A stretch of 64,000 nucleotides of DNA from Bradyrhizobium sp. CB3481 (GTDB lineage: Bacteria > Pseudomonadota > Alphaproteobacteria > Rhizobiales > Xanthobacteraceae). Position 1 is the stretch's first letter. The number at the start of each line of letters is the position of its first letter. The stretch is from contig NZ_CP121647.1 of the NCBI RefSeq assembly GCF_029714305.1, positions 1,694,501 through 1,758,500 of the forward strand, in the 5' to 3' direction. A program made the position numbers and the translations under genes. The notes beneath the pieces are model-generated. The model was not told where the DNA came from and ran no database searches. It saw nothing but the letters and a program-made list of their open reading frames with translations. Positions 1-8,463 of this stretch are shown here, piece after piece.

Positions 1-45
1 GGCGACGGCTAATCGCCGTCACCGCCGCATCTCGCCGGATTTTCG

Positions 46-888
46 TCAGCGTTTGACGATGACGATTTCCAGATATTCGCTTCCCAGCACCATGGTGCCG
101 TCCTCGGCGCGGTTCATCGACGCGATCAGCTTCAGGATGTCGTCGGCGAGACGGCGCTGATTGGTTTCATCAAGCGCGGCAAAGGCTTTCAGCGTGGGGC
201 CGTAGTAATTCCTGAATACGTCGAGGAAATGCAGCGGGGACTTGTAGCGGAACATGAAGTGACGCTTCTCCGCCTTGACCGAAGCCGCCGACGTTCCGAA
301 CATCTCCGTGATCCGCGCCTGCGTCCCCCATAGCGCGGGCGATTTTGCGCCGGCCGGCGGCGGCAGGTATTTGCCGAGCGTCTTGAACAGCTGCCCGATG
401 AATCCGTCCGGCGTCCAGTTGGCGAGGCCGATCTTGCCGCCGCTCTTGCATACCCGCAAAAGCTCCGAGGCGGCGCGATCATGGTCCGGCGTGAACATCA
501 CGCCGAAGGTCGAAAGCACGGCGTCGAACGTCGCATCGCCAAAGTCGAGCGCCTCGGCATCCGCTTCCCTGAACTGGACCGACAGGCCTTCCGCCGCGGC
601 GCGGGCGCGGCCGCGCTCGAGCAGGCTCGGCACATAGTCGGTCGAGACGACGTCGCACCAGCGCCGCGCCGCGGCCAGCGTGGCGTTGCCGTTGCCGGCG
701 GCGACGTCGAGCACCTTCTGGCCGGCGCGCAGGTCGAGCGTCTCGCATAGTTCCTCGCCGACGATCTGCAGCGTGGTGCCGACCACAGCGTAGTCGCCGG
801 ACGACCAGGCGCCGTGCTGGCGGGTTTTCAGGGCGGAAAGATCGACCTGGCCGGGTTGCTGGGCCTGGGCAGTCGCGGTGGTAGCCAT
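46..888 (-). CDS. class I SAM-dependent methyltransferase
   Basis: Predicted 280-residue methyltransferase of the UbiE/Methyltransf_11 type, transferring a methyl group from S-adenosylmethionine to an unknown, probably small, acceptor in the cytoplasm. Motif I, VLDVAAGNGN, lies at about residues 59-68. The acidic residue that usually binds the ribose follows at D84 (VSTDYVP), and the later strand FDAVLSTFGVMF fits motif IV. The start was placed at 888 because AGGAGA lies 5-7 bases upstream; the frame stays open further upstream but without a ribosome site. It is divergent from the AraC-type regulator at 1070. The substrate cannot be told from sequence. Fold confidence is high, function open. 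Confidence 0.85.
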   Translation of the reverse strand: MATTATAQAQQPGQVDLSALKTRQHGAWSSGDYAVVGTTLQIVGEELCETLDLRAGQKVLDVAAGNGNATLAAARRWCDVVSTDYVPSLLERGRARAAAEGLSVQFREADAEALDFGDATFDAVLSTFGVMFTPDHDRAASELLRVCKSGGKIGLANWTPDGFIGQLFKTLGKYLPPPAGAKSPALWGTQARITEMFGTSAASVKAEKRHFMFRYKSPLHFLDVFRNYYGPTLKAFAALDETNQRRLADDILKLIASMNRAEDGTMVLGSEYLEIVIVKR

Positions 889-899
889 GTCACTTCTCC

Positions 900-937
900 T
901 TTGAAGCAGGTGAATTTGTTTGAAGCAGGTGAATTTG
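900..937. repeat. 19-bp tandem direct duplication
   Basis: The 19-mer TTTGAAGCAGGTGAATTTG occurs twice without a gap (900-918 and 919-937). It sits directly upstream of the ribosome site of the methyltransferase and in the interval it shares with the divergent AraC-type regulator. It may double a regulator site or may be a simple slippage duplication in the 5' leader. Confidence 0.85.
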
Positions 938-1069
938 CCGATTTCAGCGTGATGCCGGCTTAGGCCAGGGGCTCGCCGGGGGGCTATCCGTTTTGCGACA
1001 GGGCTATCCGGATCGTGAACCTTTCGGCCGGTCCGGGGACTCACCACGAGGGTGGCCTCGGAGTTACGG

Positions 1070-2605
1070 ATGATTGCCAGTCAGGGGATCTCGGCGGCGG
1101 CCTCGCCGCTGCCGCGCGGTGTCAAGCGTGCGTTCGATGCGATGCGGGCCAATGTCGGCCACAATTGGCGCCTGGCCGAGCTTGCCGGCATCGCCGGCGT
1201 TTCCGCCAGAACCCTGCAACGCCAGTTCCTCACCTTTGTCGGCAAGAGCCCACGCGCTGTGTTGCGCGAGATCGGGCTCGACTGCGCCCGCCGCGAGCTG
1301 CTGCAGGGCAGCCCCGGCGTCAAGATCATGGACGTGGCGCTGCGCTGCGGCTTCACGCATTTTGGACGATTCTCGATCGCCTATCGCCGCCGCTACAGTG
1401 AAACCCCGTCGCAGACCCTGAAGCGGCAGACCGTGCTTACGGACGCGCTCGGCGCCATGCCTTCGCTGCTCGTGCCGGCGCGAGACCGGGTGGTGATCGC
1501 GTTCGGGCCGATCGAGGCTGCGGCTGAGCACCTGGCGCTGGCGGCCGATATCGCCGACGATCTCGCTACCGCGCTCGTCCGCGCCGGGCTAGCGGTCGCC
1601 ACGCGGTCGGTGGCGGCGCGCTACCATCTGGGCGGGGCGATCCGCGGAGCGGGCACGCAAGCGCACCTGACTATCCGCCTGGTCGACACCGAAACCGGCG
1701 GCCAGCTCTGGGCGCATCGCATCGACGGCATTCTGCATGACGACGTCGCAACGACCGAGCATCTCGCGGCCAGGATCGCCGCGGCGCTGCAGTCCTGCCT
1801 GCGTCTGGCGGAGATCGACCGCGCGCTGCGCAAGCCGGCGGCCGGTCTCGGCGCGCAGGATCTGGCGCTGCGCGCGATGCCGGGCGTGCTTTCGCTCGAT
1901 GCGTGCGGCAACGCCCGCGCGCTCGAAATGCTCGATCGCGCCATGGAAGAGGATCCGAACCAGCCGCTCGCCATCGCACTGGCGGCGTGGGCCCATGTCC
2001 AGCGCGCAGTCTATCACTTCACCCACGCGCCGCAGCAGGAACGCGCCCGCAGCCTGGAGCTGACACACCGGGCGAGGGCGCTCGGCGGCGATGCCACCGT
2101 GCTCGCCATCCTCGGCAACGCGCTATCGCTGCTTAGGGAGTTCGATGCCGCTGATCTCGTCACGCGCAAGGCGCTTGCGATCGACGGCGGATCGGCCTGG
2201 GCATGGAGCCGCAGCGGATGGATCGATGTCTACAAGGGCGTTCCGCAGTCCGCCATTGAGCGCTTCAAGATTGCGCTGGACCTCGCCCCCCATGACCCGC
2301 TGGCGTTCAACAGCATGGTCGGAATCGGCTGCGCACTCTTCACCGCCGGTCAATATGCCGAGGGTGCGCGCTGGCAGGAGCGCGCGCTGGCCGAACATCC
2401 GTCGGCAAGCTGGGTGCACCGGACGCTGTGTCCGGCCCATGTGCTTGCCGGACAGGCGCGAGAGGCCCGCCGCAGCCTCGATGGGCTACGGCAGCATTAT
2501 CCCGATCTGACGGTATCGGAAGTGCAGCGCGGCATGCCGCCGCTGCCGCCAAGCCAGTGCAATCTGGTGGTCGGCGCGCTGCAGGAGGCCGGGCTGCCGG
2601 CCTGA
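1070..2605 (+). CDS. AraC-type HTH regulator fused to FlgO/TolB-like and TPR domains
   Basis: Predicted 511-residue transcriptional regulator. Residues about 23-118 form an AraC-family double helix-turn-helix: the first helix pair is in RLAELAGIAGVSARTLQRQF and the second in MDVALRCGFTHFGRFSIAYRR. Normally this domain is C-terminal; here it is at the N-terminus. Residues about 140-240 resemble the FlgO/TolB-N-like domain found in rhizobial CadC-type and cyclase-TPR proteins (LVDTETGGQLWAHRIDG), followed by several TPR-like helical hairpins to the C-terminus. ATG 1070 was chosen because GGAG precedes it by about 7 bases; an in-frame GTG at 1052 is the alternative. It is divergent from the methyltransferase, which is a candidate target. 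The ligand is unknown. Confidence 0.82.
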   Translation: MIASQGISAAASPLPRGVKRAFDAMRANVGHNWRLAELAGIAGVSARTLQRQFLTFVGKSPRAVLREIGLDCARRELLQGSPGVKIMDVALRCGFTHFGRFSIAYRRRYSETPSQTLKRQTVLTDALGAMPSLLVPARDRVVIAFGPIEAAAEHLALAADIADDLATALVRAGLAVATRSVAARYHLGGAIRGAGTQAHLTIRLVDTETGGQLWAHRIDGILHDDVATTEHLAARIAAALQSCLRLAEIDRALRKPAAGLGAQDLALRAMPGVLSLDACGNARALEMLDRAMEEDPNQPLAIALAAWAHVQRAVYHFTHAPQQERARSLELTHRARALGGDATVLAILGNALSLLREFDAADLVTRKALAIDGGSAWAWSRSGWIDVYKGVPQSAIERFKIALDLAPHDPLAFNSMVGIGCALFTAGQYAEGARWQERALAEHPSASWVHRTLCPAHVLAGQAREARRSLDGLRQHYPDLTVSEVQRGMPPLPPSQCNLVVGALQEAGLPA

Positions 2606-2609
2606 ACCG

Positions 2610-3149
2610 CTATTTCCGGGGCATCGCGACCGTGCGGCCGATGCCCTCCGGCCGCGGCACCGCGGCGTGTGAAGCTACCACCTGCGCGATGCGCGCGCGG
2701 ATATCCGGCGGGAACGGCGCAACCTTGCGTGCCTTCATGTCCATATGCAGCGTCATGTTCTCCGAGGTGGCGGACAGCCAGCCCTCGCTGGCATGGCGCA
2801 GATCCTCGAACGTATGCAGCCGCTTCTCGTCATTTTCGAGCAGATAGACCGTCACCTGCACGGGATCGCCGAGATGAATCTCGCGCACATAGCGCACATG
2901 GGCTTCGGCGGTGAAGGTCGAGCACTGACGCTCCTTCATGTAGGCCGGCCCGATGCCGAGCTGCAGCCACATTTCGTCGATCGCCCGGTCCATCATCACG
3001 TTGTAATAGGCCATGTTGAGGTGGCCGTTATAGTCGATCCATTGCGGCTCGATCTGCATGATCGAGGACACAAACGGAGCCGGCGGCAGCGGCATATCCT
3101 TCAGGCTATCTTCTTGGTTTTCCCTGGCCGTGGCACCGCTCGTCATCAT
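2610..3149 (-). CDS. hot-dog fold acyl-CoA thioesterase
   Basis: A 179-residue protein of the YbgC/4-hydroxybenzoyl-CoA thioesterase type, predicted to hydrolyse an acyl-CoA thioester. The active-site region reads WIDYNGHLNMAYY at about residues 37-49; in this family the Asp, Gly and His of D-x-x-G-H take part in catalysis and all are present. It resembles the thioesterase domain associated with carnitine/betaine catabolism, but no carnitine gene lies nearby, so the substrate is open. It starts at ATG 3149 behind AAGGGA; a second ATG follows immediately. Its 3' end is four bases from the stop of the convergent AraC-type gene, so the two must share termination signals. Confidence 0.82.
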   Translation of the reverse strand: MMTSGATARENQEDSLKDMPLPPAPFVSSIMQIEPQWIDYNGHLNMAYYNVMMDRAIDEMWLQLGIGPAYMKERQCSTFTAEAHVRYVREIHLGDPVQVTVYLLENDEKRLHTFEDLRHASEGWLSATSENMTLHMDMKARKVAPFPPDIRARIAQVVASHAAVPRPEGIGRTVAMPRK

Positions 3150-3229
3150 CCATCCCTTGTTCGTTTCGCGCTCTTGACCCTCCTTATATCCTTTGCCACG
3201 GTCCGCTCAAATTCGGGAGGAATTTGAAC

Positions 3230-4648
3230 GTGGCGACGACGATATCGGGTAGTGTGAAGCGGCCGGAACCGCAGGCTGTGGCAAGTGCGGTGGAGGCGCT
3301 GGCGGCGCGTTTCGGCAACCGGCTGATTACGTCGCAGGCGGTGCGCGAGCAGCATGCCCATACCACCACCTGGCTGCCGACCCAGCCGCCGGACGCGGTG
3401 GTGATGGCGCAGGAAACCGCCGATATCCAGGACGTGGTGCGGATCTGCGCCAGACATGGCGTGCCCGTGATTGCGTTCGGCACCGGCACCTCGCTGGAGG
3501 GCCAGGTCAATGCGCCGGCCGGCGGTGTCTGTATCGACCTGCGCGACATGAACCGGATTCTGGAAGTCCATGCCGAAGATCTCGACTGCGTGATCCAGCC
3601 CGGCGTGACCCGCAAGGCACTCAACGAGCATCTGCGCGACCAGGGCCTGTTCTTCCCGATCGATCCCGGCGCCGACGCCTCGCTCGGCGGCATGACATCG
3701 ACGCGGGCGTCCGGCACCAATGCGGTGCGTTACGGCACCATGCGCGAGAACGTGCTGGCGCTGAAGGTGGTGCGCGGCGACGGCGAGATCATCACGACAG
3801 GGACGCGGGCCAAGAAATCCGCGGCCGGCTACGACCTGACGCATCTGTTCGTCGGCGCCGAGGGCACGCTCGGCATCATCTCCGAACTCACCATCAAGCT
3901 GCGCGGCATTCCCGAGACGATTGCGGCCGCGGCCTGCTCGTTCGAGACCGTGCGCGGCGCCTGCCAGGCCACGATCCTGGCGATCCAGACCGGCATTCCG
4001 CTCGCCCGCATCGAACTGCTCAACGCGGAGCAGGTGCGCGCCTGCAACGCCTATTCCAAGCTGACCCTGCCGGAGACGCCGCTGCTGCTGCTTGAATTCC
4101 ACGGCAGCGAGGTCGAGGTGGCCGAGCAATCGAAGAATTTCGGCGAGATCGCCAAGGAATGCGGCGGCGGCGATTTCACCTGGACCACCCGGCCGGAGGA
4201 TCGCACCAAGCTGTGGCAGGCGCGGCACGACGCCTATTGGTCGGTCAAGGCGCTACGCCCCGGCGCGGGTGTAGTGGCGACCGACGTCTGCGTGCCGATC
4301 TCCCGGCTCGCTGATTGCGTCACCGAGACCGAGGAAGACCTGAAGCGGCTCAATCTGCTGTCGCCGATCGTCGGCCATGTCGGCGACGGCAATTTCCATT
4401 GCTCGCTGGTCTGCGACGTCGACAACAAGGACGAAATGGCGCGCGGCGAGGAATTCATGCATCGTCTCGTCGAGCGCGCGCAGGCGATGGGCGGCACCTG
4501 CACCGGTGAGCACGGCATCGGGCAGGGCAAGCAGAAATACCTCAAGGCCGAGCTCGGCGTCGAAGCGATCGACGCCATGCGCGCGCTCAAGCAGGCGCTC
4601 GATCCGCAGAACATTTTCAACCCGGGGAAGATCGTGCCGGTGGGGTAG
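3230..4648 (+). CDS. FAD-binding oxidase, GlcD / D-lactate dehydrogenase type
   Basis: A flavoprotein of 472 residues that should oxidise a D-2-hydroxy acid such as D-lactate or glycolate and pass electrons to cytochrome or a flavoprotein. The N-terminal PCMH-type FAD domain shows FGTGTSLEGQ (about 83-92) and the stretch SLGGMTSTRASGTNAVRYGT that wraps the cofactor. The C-terminal FAD-oxidase domain carries GHVGDGNFHCSL, with the substrate/metal His, and GEHGIGQGKQKYL, the usual end signature. GTG 3230 fits best because GGGAGG ends nine bases before it; a TTG at 3224 would be too close. There is no signal peptide. It stands alone, divergent from the thioesterase, so the physiological substrate is not fixed. 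Confidence 0.88.
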   Translation: MATTISGSVKRPEPQAVASAVEALAARFGNRLITSQAVREQHAHTTTWLPTQPPDAVVMAQETADIQDVVRICARHGVPVIAFGTGTSLEGQVNAPAGGVCIDLRDMNRILEVHAEDLDCVIQPGVTRKALNEHLRDQGLFFPIDPGADASLGGMTSTRASGTNAVRYGTMRENVLALKVVRGDGEIITTGTRAKKSAAGYDLTHLFVGAEGTLGIISELTIKLRGIPETIAAAACSFETVRGACQATILAIQTGIPLARIELLNAEQVRACNAYSKLTLPETPLLLLEFHGSEVEVAEQSKNFGEIAKECGGGDFTWTTRPEDRTKLWQARHDAYWSVKALRPGAGVVATDVCVPISRLADCVTETEEDLKRLNLLSPIVGHVGDGNFHCSLVCDVDNKDEMARGEEFMHRLVERAQAMGGTCTGEHGIGQGKQKYLKAELGVEAIDAMRALKQALDPQNIFNPGKIVPVG

Positions 4649-4801
4649 GGCGCGTATTGATTAATCCGGTTCCGCGAACGCGGCCTGCTCAAATGTCCGC
4701 TTCGCTCCGATGGTGGCCCAACTGCCGCGCCGCAACGAAACGACGCTGTGGGCCATAAGCCTTCGTCAAGACTAGCAGCAATCGACAAAGGGACGGTGCC
4801 C

Positions 4802-5053
4802 TCATCGTTCAAATTGTTCGATCAATATCTCTAGCAAGGCAAACGAGCTTACGACCATCATCGCGTCGATCAATACCCATGCAATGAGCACGCCGTAGAA
4901 TGCTTCGGGATGCTCCACTCTGTCATACACCCGCGTTGCTCCCGCTTCGACGGTCCCTGTTCGGACCGCTGAACGAAACATACGGGCAGTGAGATAGAGC
5001 GAACATGCTCCACCGAGGAGTGCGAGACAAAGATAGAGTGCTGGTACGAACAT
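4802..5053 (-). CDS. small two-helix membrane protein, unknown function
   Basis: Predicted 83-residue protein with two hydrophobic stretches, roughly residues 3-23 (VPALYLCLALLGGACSLYL) and 55-78 (YGVLIAWVLIDAMMVVSSFALL), separated by a charged loop. I do not recognise a family. The start at 5053 is the first Met before the first membrane helix; the frame is open upstream but runs into polar, unconvincing sequence and no clear ribosome site exists for any choice. It lies 37 bases behind another small membrane protein on the same strand, so the pair is probably co-transcribed and may act together. Confidence 0.5.
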   Translation of the reverse strand: MFVPALYLCLALLGGACSLYLTARMFRSAVRTGTVEAGATRVYDRVEHPEAFYGVLIAWVLIDAMMVVSSFALLEILIEQFER

Positions 5054-5090
5054 CGGATGAAAACCCAAGGCCAAGAGCGGCCGTCTACCA

Positions 5091-5378
5091 TCAAGAACTG
5101 CGGTCGATAGCGTCTCGGTTCTCTGAGGTGATCGATAACCATCGGCGAAGCTCAGGCGTGGGCTGCCGAATGCCCTGCCTTGCGCGGCGGCCAATCAATT
5201 TGGAATGCCGGAAGAACCCGTAAGCGGTGAGCAGGAGCGTAAAGATCGCGGTGACGACGTAACCAGCTGCGAGAAGCACAAAACAAGCTATCGCCACAGC
5301 GCAGAACACCGCGTTCCACAATAAGACGAAGACAAGATAAGTTCTGCCGGTCGGGATGCCGCTGCTCATGCTGATCAC
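5091..5378 (-). CDS. small membrane protein, unknown function
   Basis: A 95-residue protein with two adjacent hydrophobic helices at about residues 13-38 and 40-55 (LVFVLLWNAVFCAVAIACF, then VTAIFTLLLTAYGFF) and a basic C-terminal tail. No recognisable domain. It is the upstream member of a two-gene leftward set with the 83-residue membrane protein. Base composition here (about 4.7-5.9 kb) is visibly less GC-rich than the neighbours, so these two genes may be a recent or strain-specific insertion. Confidence 0.5.
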   Translation of the reverse strand: MISMSSGIPTGRTYLVFVLLWNAVFCAVAIACFVLLAAGYVVTAIFTLLLTAYGFFRHSKLIGRRARQGIRQPTPELRRWLSITSENRDAIDRSS

Positions 5379-5902
5379 TTATGCTTCCTTGTGATCCGCC
5401 GCACCTCCAGTTTGGCCCAACCGGCGTGCTGACGCAGCCATGGTAAAGATTGCATTAGCGCCCTAATATGAGTTCGGCTCGAAGTTTGCTTGCTCAGTTC
5501 CGCTTCGGGTCATTTCGACCCGGACGAAGCCAGTAGCAGGTCCCGCTATATCGGCCATGCCCCCGAATGCGGCTCGCTGCTCTCTACGACAAACTCGCCG
5601 CCACCGCCTTGCCTTCATCCAGCTTGCATCGATTAGCTATGGCTGCGCGCAATGAGTCCACGCCCCAGAGGCGCCCGTGGTCCGCCACCTTCGCGTTGAA
5701 ACCGCAAGTGGTGAGAAAACGCCTGCAACGAGCTTATTCTCTCACAGGTTGCACATTGTGGCGGCGATCCCAATTTCGTTCCAAACATAGCCTCGTTTCA
5801 ACACGGCGCCGCCCGACTTAAACATCGTCGCGCCCGAACTGCCCTCTTCAGCTTGGTTCCGCAACATGTGTTGCGTGTGCGTGCGTGATGAGGTGCGTTA
5901 AA
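5379..5902. other. intergenic stretch without a convincing gene
   Basis: About 520 bases of lower GC between the small membrane proteins and the outer-membrane protein. A short open frame on the plus strand (5567-5821) has no ribosome site and low-complexity Arg/Ser-rich translation. The promoter of the outer-membrane protein should lie in the last 150 bases, but I see no clear consensus. Confidence 0.5.
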
Positions 5903-6601
5903 ATGCGTTTTCTTTCCTGGGGGATTGTTGCCGCTTGCGGCTTCTTGTTGGCAGGTCCGGCGGCCAAGGCGGCCGACATGCGTGTTCCGGACCTGCCATC
6001 GCCCTCCTACAACTGGACCGGCTTTTATGCGGGTATCTACGGCGGCGGCGGGTATGCGGCCTGGGCTGCCGACTACTGCCGAAACGGCGGGTGCCGTCAT
6101 TCGGAAGGGCAGGCGAGCGGCTTCGCGGCCGGTGTCTATGGCGGCTACAATCACCAGTTCGCCAACCGCTTTGTGATCGGCGGCGAGTTCGAGTGGGGCA
6201 AGTCCTCCTCGTCGCGCGATGAACTGATTTTTGGCGACAGCGCCCTGCTGTCGAGTTTCGGCGCGTTCGGTGCGGCCCGTTTGCGCGCCGGCTACGCGTT
6301 CGACCGTCTGCTGGCGTATGGCGCCGTCGGTGTCGGCGTGGCCACTATCGGCAACGGCTACCGCCATACGGTGCAGAAGGGATGCGACACCGTGCAGGAG
6401 ATGATCTGGGACGAGCAGGTCAAGGCCGGGCTGGTCGTGGGCGGCGGCTTCGAATACGCCTTCACAAAACATTTCGTCGGACGCGGCGAATATCTCTACG
6501 CCGATTATGGCAGTGTCACGCTATCCGGCAAGGACCGCACCCGAACCGAATTCCGCAACGAGATGCACCGCGTGCGCGTCGGCGCCAGCTACAAGTTCTG
6601 A
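5903..6601 (+). CDS. outer-membrane beta-barrel protein (Omp25/Omp31-like)
   Basis: A 232-residue secreted protein. Residues 1-23 are a Sec signal peptide with a hydrophobic core (GIVAACGFLLAGPA) and a cleavage motif AKA-AD. The mature N-terminus (YNWTGFYAGIYGGGGYA) is the hallmark of the rhizobial/Brucella Omp25/Omp31-like family, followed by alternating beta strands with Gly and aromatic residues. The chain ends in Phe (RVRVGASYKF), the usual beta-barrel assembly signal. It probably forms an 8-stranded structural barrel. ATG 5903 was chosen because TGAGG precedes it by about nine bases; ATG 5888 and GTG 5885 are in frame upstream. Confidence 0.85.
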   Translation: MRFLSWGIVAACGFLLAGPAAKAADMRVPDLPSPSYNWTGFYAGIYGGGGYAAWAADYCRNGGCRHSEGQASGFAAGVYGGYNHQFANRFVIGGEFEWGKSSSSRDELIFGDSALLSSFGAFGAARLRAGYAFDRLLAYGAVGVGVATIGNGYRHTVQKGCDTVQEMIWDEQVKAGLVVGGGFEYAFTKHFVGRGEYLYADYGSVTLSGKDRTRTEFRNEMHRVRVGASYKF

Positions 6602-6670
6602 TATCTGGGCGCAGAGGATCCGGCAGCGGCAGGCTGCCGGATCGTCGCGCTTGCCTTTCCGAGCGTCCTA

Positions 6671-7657
6671 TTATCCGTGTGGCGCGGTAATCGCCTTGCG
6701 GATCGCGGCAAGCGGCGCGGCGTCGTCGAACTCGATGTCTTCGCCGATCCGCTTCAATCCGAGCTCGCGCCATAGTGCTGCAAGGTCCGGCGTCACCGAT
6801 CTTGGTCCCATCTCGCCGTGAAGGCGGGTCAGCACATCGACGCCGACGGCCTTATCGGCGGTTGAGAGAATGCGCTCGATCGACCAGTCCTGCTCGTGAT
6901 TGCCGCCGGCGGCGAGCACGCCGCGCATCGCGTCCTGCAGGCCGAGGCGATTATTCGTAGCCTTGCGGATTTCGATATCGGCGAGCAGGCAGAACATGGC
7001 GCCACCCCAATATTTCCGTCCCCAGGTGGGGGTGTTGTCGAGGCCCTCGTCGCCGGCTTGCGGCAGTCCCTTCGGCATGTCGCGCATCATGGCCTGCCAG
7101 ATTTCCCGCGCCGGCAGGTCGCCGGCCTGCACCCGCGCGACCGGCTCGATATAGACGGCCAGCCCTTCCGACAGCCAGGCGTAGCGATCGGGCATGTCGG
7201 GCAGGGCGGTATGCACCATCTCGTGCACCATCACCCAGTCGCGGTGCAAAACCTCTTCCGTCGAATCGCGGCCGAGCGGAATGCGGATGGCGGCGCCGCC
7301 ATAGCCCCACGTCGTGCCGCCGCGAATGCGCGCGCCATCGACGGGCACCAGCAGCAGCCGCAGCGAGTTGACCGGAAAGCGCCCGTAATAGGTCGTGACC
7401 GCGCGGGCCGACATCCTGATCCAGTCGAGCAGTTTTTCCCGTGGCAACGCCGTCTCGCCCGGCGCAAAGGCGACGTGGATGGTGCCGCCGCCGATTTCGA
7501 GATCGGTCTTGGGCAGCCGGTCGAACGCGTCATAGGGCATGCGGCCGCCGCGCATATATTCCGACTGCGCGTCGGCGCGGAACGAGATCGTGCCTGCCAG
7601 CATCGCGGCAATGACCGCGCTGGCCATCGTCCAGCGAATGGCGCCGGCGGTTTTCAT
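6671..7657 (-). CDS. secreted HExxH zinc metallopeptidase, last gene of bufferin-like operon
   Basis: A 328-residue protein with an N-terminal signal peptide (about residues 8-30, ending FRADA-QS), so the enzyme should act in the periplasm or be lipid-free and secreted. It carries H145-E-M-V-H149 and, 15 residues on, E164 in WLSEGLAVY, the arrangement of gluzincin (M61/M1-like) zinc peptidases. I could not assign a named family. Its ATG overlaps the stop of the creatininase-family gene by four bases (ATGA, 7654-7657), and it ends the chain that begins with the precursor peptides. This suggests it could mature or degrade those secreted Cys-rich peptides, which is inference. It converges with the outer-membrane protein gene. 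Confidence 0.8.
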   Translation of the reverse strand: MKTAGAIRWTMASAVIAAMLAGTISFRADAQSEYMRGGRMPYDAFDRLPKTDLEIGGGTIHVAFAPGETALPREKLLDWIRMSARAVTTYYGRFPVNSLRLLLVPVDGARIRGGTTWGYGGAAIRIPLGRDSTEEVLHRDWVMVHEMVHTALPDMPDRYAWLSEGLAVYIEPVARVQAGDLPAREIWQAMMRDMPKGLPQAGDEGLDNTPTWGRKYWGGAMFCLLADIEIRKATNNRLGLQDAMRGVLAAGGNHEQDWSIERILSTADKAVGVDVLTRLHGEMGPRSVTPDLAALWRELGLKRIGEDIEFDDAAPLAAIRKAITAPHG

Positions 7658-8463
7658 CGGGGCAAATTGTGCATTGTGGTCGCCCGGTGCGCATCGGGCT
7701 CCTGTCCAACGAACGCTGCAGCCTGTTCATGCAGATCGTCGAGCATGGCGGCGAGCAGGGCTTCGCCCTTGGCAGCCGTCGCCCGCGTCGGATCGCCAAA
7801 GCTGCCGGAGCGGCTGTAGTTCGGCGAATCCGGATCTGATGGCGTCAACTGCCCCGGGGTCTCCTCGTCGAGCGTGGGGCTGGCTTCGGCGCGCGTCATA
7901 TCGACCAGATGCGGCGCTATTGCCAGCATCAGCGAGGTTTCCATCTCGTCGGCATGGCTGCCATGGCTCTGCTCGGCGAGCTGCCGGGCGACGCGCGGAT
8001 AGCGCGGGCCCTCGTGGATCCACAAATGCCTGATCCGCGCGGCGTCGAGCCGCGCCAGCGCGCGATCGACCGGTGCCAGGGTGCTGATCCCGGTATTGAG
8101 CACGACCAGCTTGCGGCATCCGCCATCGAGAATCTGTCCCGCAACCTCGCGCACCAGCGCCTCGAAGGTCGCAATCGACAGGCTGCTGCTGCCGGCATAT
8201 TCGACGAAGGCAGGGTAGTGGCCGTAGGTCAGCGTCGGCCAGACCAGCGCGTCGATCTTTTCCGCGATCTTGCCCGCGAGCCATTCCGCCTGGATGCGGT
8301 CGGTATTGAGTGGCAGGTGAAAGCCGTGCTCCTTGGCGGCGGCGCCGATCGGCAATATCCCCGCTGCGCCGTCCTTGATGCGGCGGGCGACCTCGTCCCA
8401 ATGCATGCGCTCGATGAAATGGCGATCGGTGTCTATTCCCATTCGCCGAGCGCTCCCCTTCAT
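7654..8463 (-). CDS. creatininase-family protein with altered metal site
   Basis: A 269-residue cytoplasmic protein of the creatininase (creatinine amidohydrolase) superfamily, which also contains the mycofactocin peptidase MftE. Visible family motifs are EHGFHLPLNTD (about residues 44-54), giving Glu, His and Asp metal ligands, and HADEMETS (about 168-175). The central motif normally reads N-G-H-x-x-N; here the aligned place reads VVLNTGISTLAP and has no His, so the metal centre must differ or be incomplete. The start at 8463 gives a 4-bp ATGA overlap with the DUF2063 gene, matching the other junctions of this operon; an internal ATG at 8442 has a better AAGGGGAG ribosome site. A role in precursor processing is a guess from context. 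Confidence 0.82.
   Translation of the reverse strand: MKGSARRMGIDTDRHFIERMHWDEVARRIKDGAAGILPIGAAAKEHGFHLPLNTDRIQAEWLAGKIAEKIDALVWPTLTYGHYPAFVEYAGSSSLSIATFEALVREVAGQILDGGCRKLVVLNTGISTLAPVDRALARLDAARIRHLWIHEGPRYPRVARQLAEQSHGSHADEMETSLMLAIAPHLVDMTRAEASPTLDEETPGQLTPSDPDSPNYSRSGSFGDPTRATAAKGEALLAAMLDDLHEQAAAFVGQEPDAHRATTMHNLPR

Noticed and set aside
3146..4228. 360-codon leftward open frame opposite the FAD oxidase
   Set aside because: Shadow of a gene with clear FAD-binding motifs; translation is Arg/Gly/His-rich.
5567..5821. 84-codon rightward open frame in the gap before the outer-membrane protein
   Set aside because: No ribosome site, low-complexity Arg/Ser/Leu translation, no domain.
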